Origin: Blastocatellia bacterium AA13
GTDB taxonomy: Bacteria; Acidobacteriota; Blastocatellia; UBA7656
NCBI GenBank assembly: GCA_003222245.1
Contig: QHVH01000051.1
Span: 1 to 33,585 of the forward strand
Length of the DNA stretch: 33,585 nt
Reading direction: 5' to 3'
Shown here: in pieces, positions 32,231 to 33,585 of the stretch
Position numbering within the stretch: position 1 is the first letter of the stretch
How the letters are laid out: each line of letters starts with the position of its first letter
Program-made: the position numbers and the translations under genes
The notes under the pieces: generated by a model
Told to the model about the DNA's origin: nothing
What the model saw: the letters and a program-made list of their open reading frames with translations, nothing else
Databases searched by the model: none

Positions 32231-32258
32231 ACTATACACGATGGATCATTCTTCTCAA
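32231..32258 (-). promoter_or_regulatory. Promoter of the cysC/phosphatase-superfamily operon
   Basis: On the minus strand TTGAGA (32258-32253, five of six to consensus) and TATAGT (32236-32231, five of six) are separated by 16 bp. Transcription would start near 32224, about 46 nt before the CysC ATG. An inverted repeat, GGCGAA (32261-32266) / TTCGCC (32272-32277), lies directly upstream of the -35 box and could be an operator. Confidence 0.55.
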
Positions 32259-32343
32259 AAGGCGAAGCGTTTTCGCCGCATCGAAGAAAAATTCGACAGG
32301 GACCCAAGAATCGCGATTGAAAAAACCCAAAGAAAGAGAAAAA

Positions 32344-32401
32344 CCCTGCTGGTAAACATGTTATAAGAGTTTTACGAAACAAAATAACAGCACCAACAGG
32401 G
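32344..32401. repeat. Inverted repeat before the transposase gene
   Basis: CCCTGCTGGT (32344-32353) and ACCAACAGGG (32392-32401) are complementary at nine of ten positions and enclose 38 nt with an AT-rich core (TTATAAGAG, AAAATAAC). It could include the IS left terminal repeat and the transposase promoter, or form a hairpin that limits transposase expression from outside. Confidence 0.5.
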
Positions 32402-32407
32402 TGATTG

Positions 32408-33585
32408 ATGACCAAGAAAGTACAGCAGACGTTGCTATCGATCAAGCTGGAGCAGAGCGAAGAGAGATTGACTTCGCTAGGTGGGCTAATGGTGTTAGAG
32501 GAATGGGCTCGGGCGAAGGGGCTATGGGAGAGTGTGGATGAGGAGTTCGCCGGGCCGGGATCAGGGCGGGGCTACAAGGCGAGCGAATTCGTTAGGCCGT
32601 TGGTGTGGATGTTGACGGCCGGAGGGCGGTCGCTGGAAGACGTGAGGGAATTAAGAGCAGAGCAAGGAGTATTGAGCAAACTCGGGCTGGAGCGGGTGCC
32701 CGATGCGGGAACGATAGGAAATTGGCTGAGGCGGCAAGGAACAAAAGGCGGGACGCAAGCCGCGGAGCGAATCAATGAGAAGCTGATCGTTGAGTACCTG
32801 GCCAAGCAGGGAGAGGAATTAACGCTGGATCCGGATGCGACAATCATCGAGGCCGACAAACAGGAAGCGCAGTGGACCTACAAGAAGGTTCGGGGATACC
32901 AGCCGATGATGGCCTATGTGAATGAGGTGTGCGTGCATTGGGAGTTTCGAGAAGGGAATGAGTCGGCCGGTAGTAAGGCCAAGGAATTCCTGCTTGCGTG
33001 CGAGAGCAAGCTGCCCCCGGACAAGGATATCTATCTGCGCAGCGACAGCGCTTACTATCAGGGCGAGGTTATCGATCATTACTCGCAGGCGGGTCGAACC
33101 TTCAGCATCACTGCCGACCAAGATGCAGCGGTCAAAGAAGCAATAAAACAAATACCGGATGATCAATGGCGGAAGTACTACGACAAGGATGGAATGGAGA
33201 CTGACCGGGAGATAGCCGAGACGGTTCACTGCATGAACTGGCCCAAGAAAGCATTTCGATTGATCGTCCTGAGATGGGTCAATCCTCAGCCGGGGTTGTT
33301 TGAGCAAACTCATTATCGTCATCACGCGGTAGCCAGCAATCGGCCTGAAGTTGACAGCGCCAGTGAGGTGATAAGAAAACACAACGGCAGGGGCGAATCC
33401 GAGAACTGGCACAAAGAGTTGAAGGTAGGCTATGCAATGGAGCAGATGCCGTGCGGAGAAACGGCTGCCAACGCCGTGTACTTTGCAATCGGAGTGCTGA
33501 CCTACAACCTCGGCATATTGTTCAAGGACGGGGCATTGCCTGACGAGTATCGCCGGTCAAAGGTGGCGACACTGAGGTGGCAGAT
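32408..33585 (+). CDS. IS1380-family transposase, 3' end cut by window edge
   Basis: From ATG 32408 the plus strand is open to the window edge (392 complete codons). Translation shows an IS1380-type DDE transposase. The N-terminal part has LGGLMVLEEWARAKGLWESV and LEDVRELRAEQGVLSKLG. The first catalytic Asp lies in ATIIEADKQEAQWTYK followed by RGYQPMMAYV, which is the family signature. The second is in YLRSDSAYYQGEVID, and the Glu lies in NGRGESENWHKELKVGY. The C-terminal part contains NAVYFAIGVLTYNLGILFK. It cuts and joins the IS ends. The gene is intact as far as seen and shows no frameshift. It is divergent from the cysC operon and marks the edge of the polysaccharide locus in this window. 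Confidence 0.9.
   Translation, partial: MTKKVQQTLLSIKLEQSEERLTSLGGLMVLEEWARAKGLWESVDEEFAGPGSGRGYKASEFVRPLVWMLTAGGRSLEDVRELRAEQGVLSKLGLERVPDAGTIGNWLRRQGTKGGTQAAERINEKLIVEYLAKQGEELTLDPDATIIEADKQEAQWTYKKVRGYQPMMAYVNEVCVHWEFREGNESAGSKAKEFLLACESKLPPDKDIYLRSDSAYYQGEVIDHYSQAGRTFSITADQDAAVKEAIKQIPDDQWRKYYDKDGMETDREIAETVHCMNWPKKAFRLIVLRWVNPQPGLFEQTHYRHHAVASNRPEVDSASEVIRKHNGRGESENWHKELKVGYAMEQMPCGETAANAVYFAIGVLTYNLGILFKDGALPDEYRRSKVATLRWQ

Larger units (their letters stand above)
32344..33585 (+). mobile_element. IS1380-like insertion sequence, right end outside window
   Basis: The element is recognised by its transposase gene at 32408. The left boundary is uncertain: I place it at the inverted repeat arm CCCTGCTGGT (32344-32353), which faces ACCAACAGGG (32392-32401) just upstream of the transposase start. 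Without the right end I cannot compare terminal repeats or target-site duplications. Confidence 0.6.

Overview
The window looks like a chromosomal segment of a Gram-negative, soil-type bacterium, most plausibly an Acidobacteriota member (Blastocatellia-like). This placement is inferred from gene content, not from a marker gene. The clues are moderately GC-rich DNA, an ECF sigma factor next to a membrane-anchored anti-sigma-like/TPR/CHAT protein, an exopolysaccharide locus built around YfhO, a bi-domain oxidoreductase and a polyprenyl-phosphate sugar transferase, and several alkaline-phosphatase-superfamily proteins in a row. Almost every gene is on the minus strand. The exceptions are a TPR/HTH regulator (1027-2487) and a transposase at the right edge (32408 onward).

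Left part (1-8130). A truncated MFS exporter (minus) faces a plus-strand TPR protein with a C-terminal helix-turn-helix across a 402-bp intergenic region; the TPR gene has a near-consensus promoter. A three-gene minus-strand operon follows: ECF sigma factor (7860-7234), a 1201-residue protein joining an anti-sigma-like N-terminus, one membrane span, TPR repeats and a CHAT caspase-like protease (7191-3586), and an unrecognised 270-residue protein (3565-2753). It reads as a protease-coupled sigma-factor signalling module and is my main candidate for an undescribed system.

Middle part (8191-14800). A PBP4-type D,D-carboxypeptidase is followed by a 59-residue two-span membrane protein and a strong intrinsic terminator. 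Further right are a SAM methyltransferase, a CPA2 cation/proton antiporter with an extra N-terminal span, and a small operon (six-span membrane protein, winged-helix regulator, isoprenyl transferase). That operon has a near-consensus promoter and a 7-bp inverted repeat just upstream of the -35 box, probably an autoregulatory operator.

Right part (14825-32178). This is a polysaccharide/envelope locus read right to left: APS kinase, three alkaline-phosphatase-superfamily enzymes, YfhO-type membrane protein, Wzx-like flippase, GT-C type glycosyltransferase, a zinc-ribbon protein with four HTH-like repeats, ADH/Gfo-Idh bi-domain oxidoreductase, stand-alone DsbD N-terminal-like protein and polyprenyl-phosphate sugar transferase. 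The sugar transferase would start the repeat unit on undecaprenyl phosphate, whose precursor is made by UppS. GT-C/YfhO proteins and the flippase would extend and export it, and the phosphatase-superfamily enzymes plus PAPS from CysC could modify it. Oddities include a flippase with no canonical start codon after the in-frame stop of yfhO, a shared C-terminal LGY tail on CysC and two phosphatase-superfamily proteins, REP-like palindromes, and helically phased direct repeats upstream of yfhO. The window ends inside an IS1380-like element.
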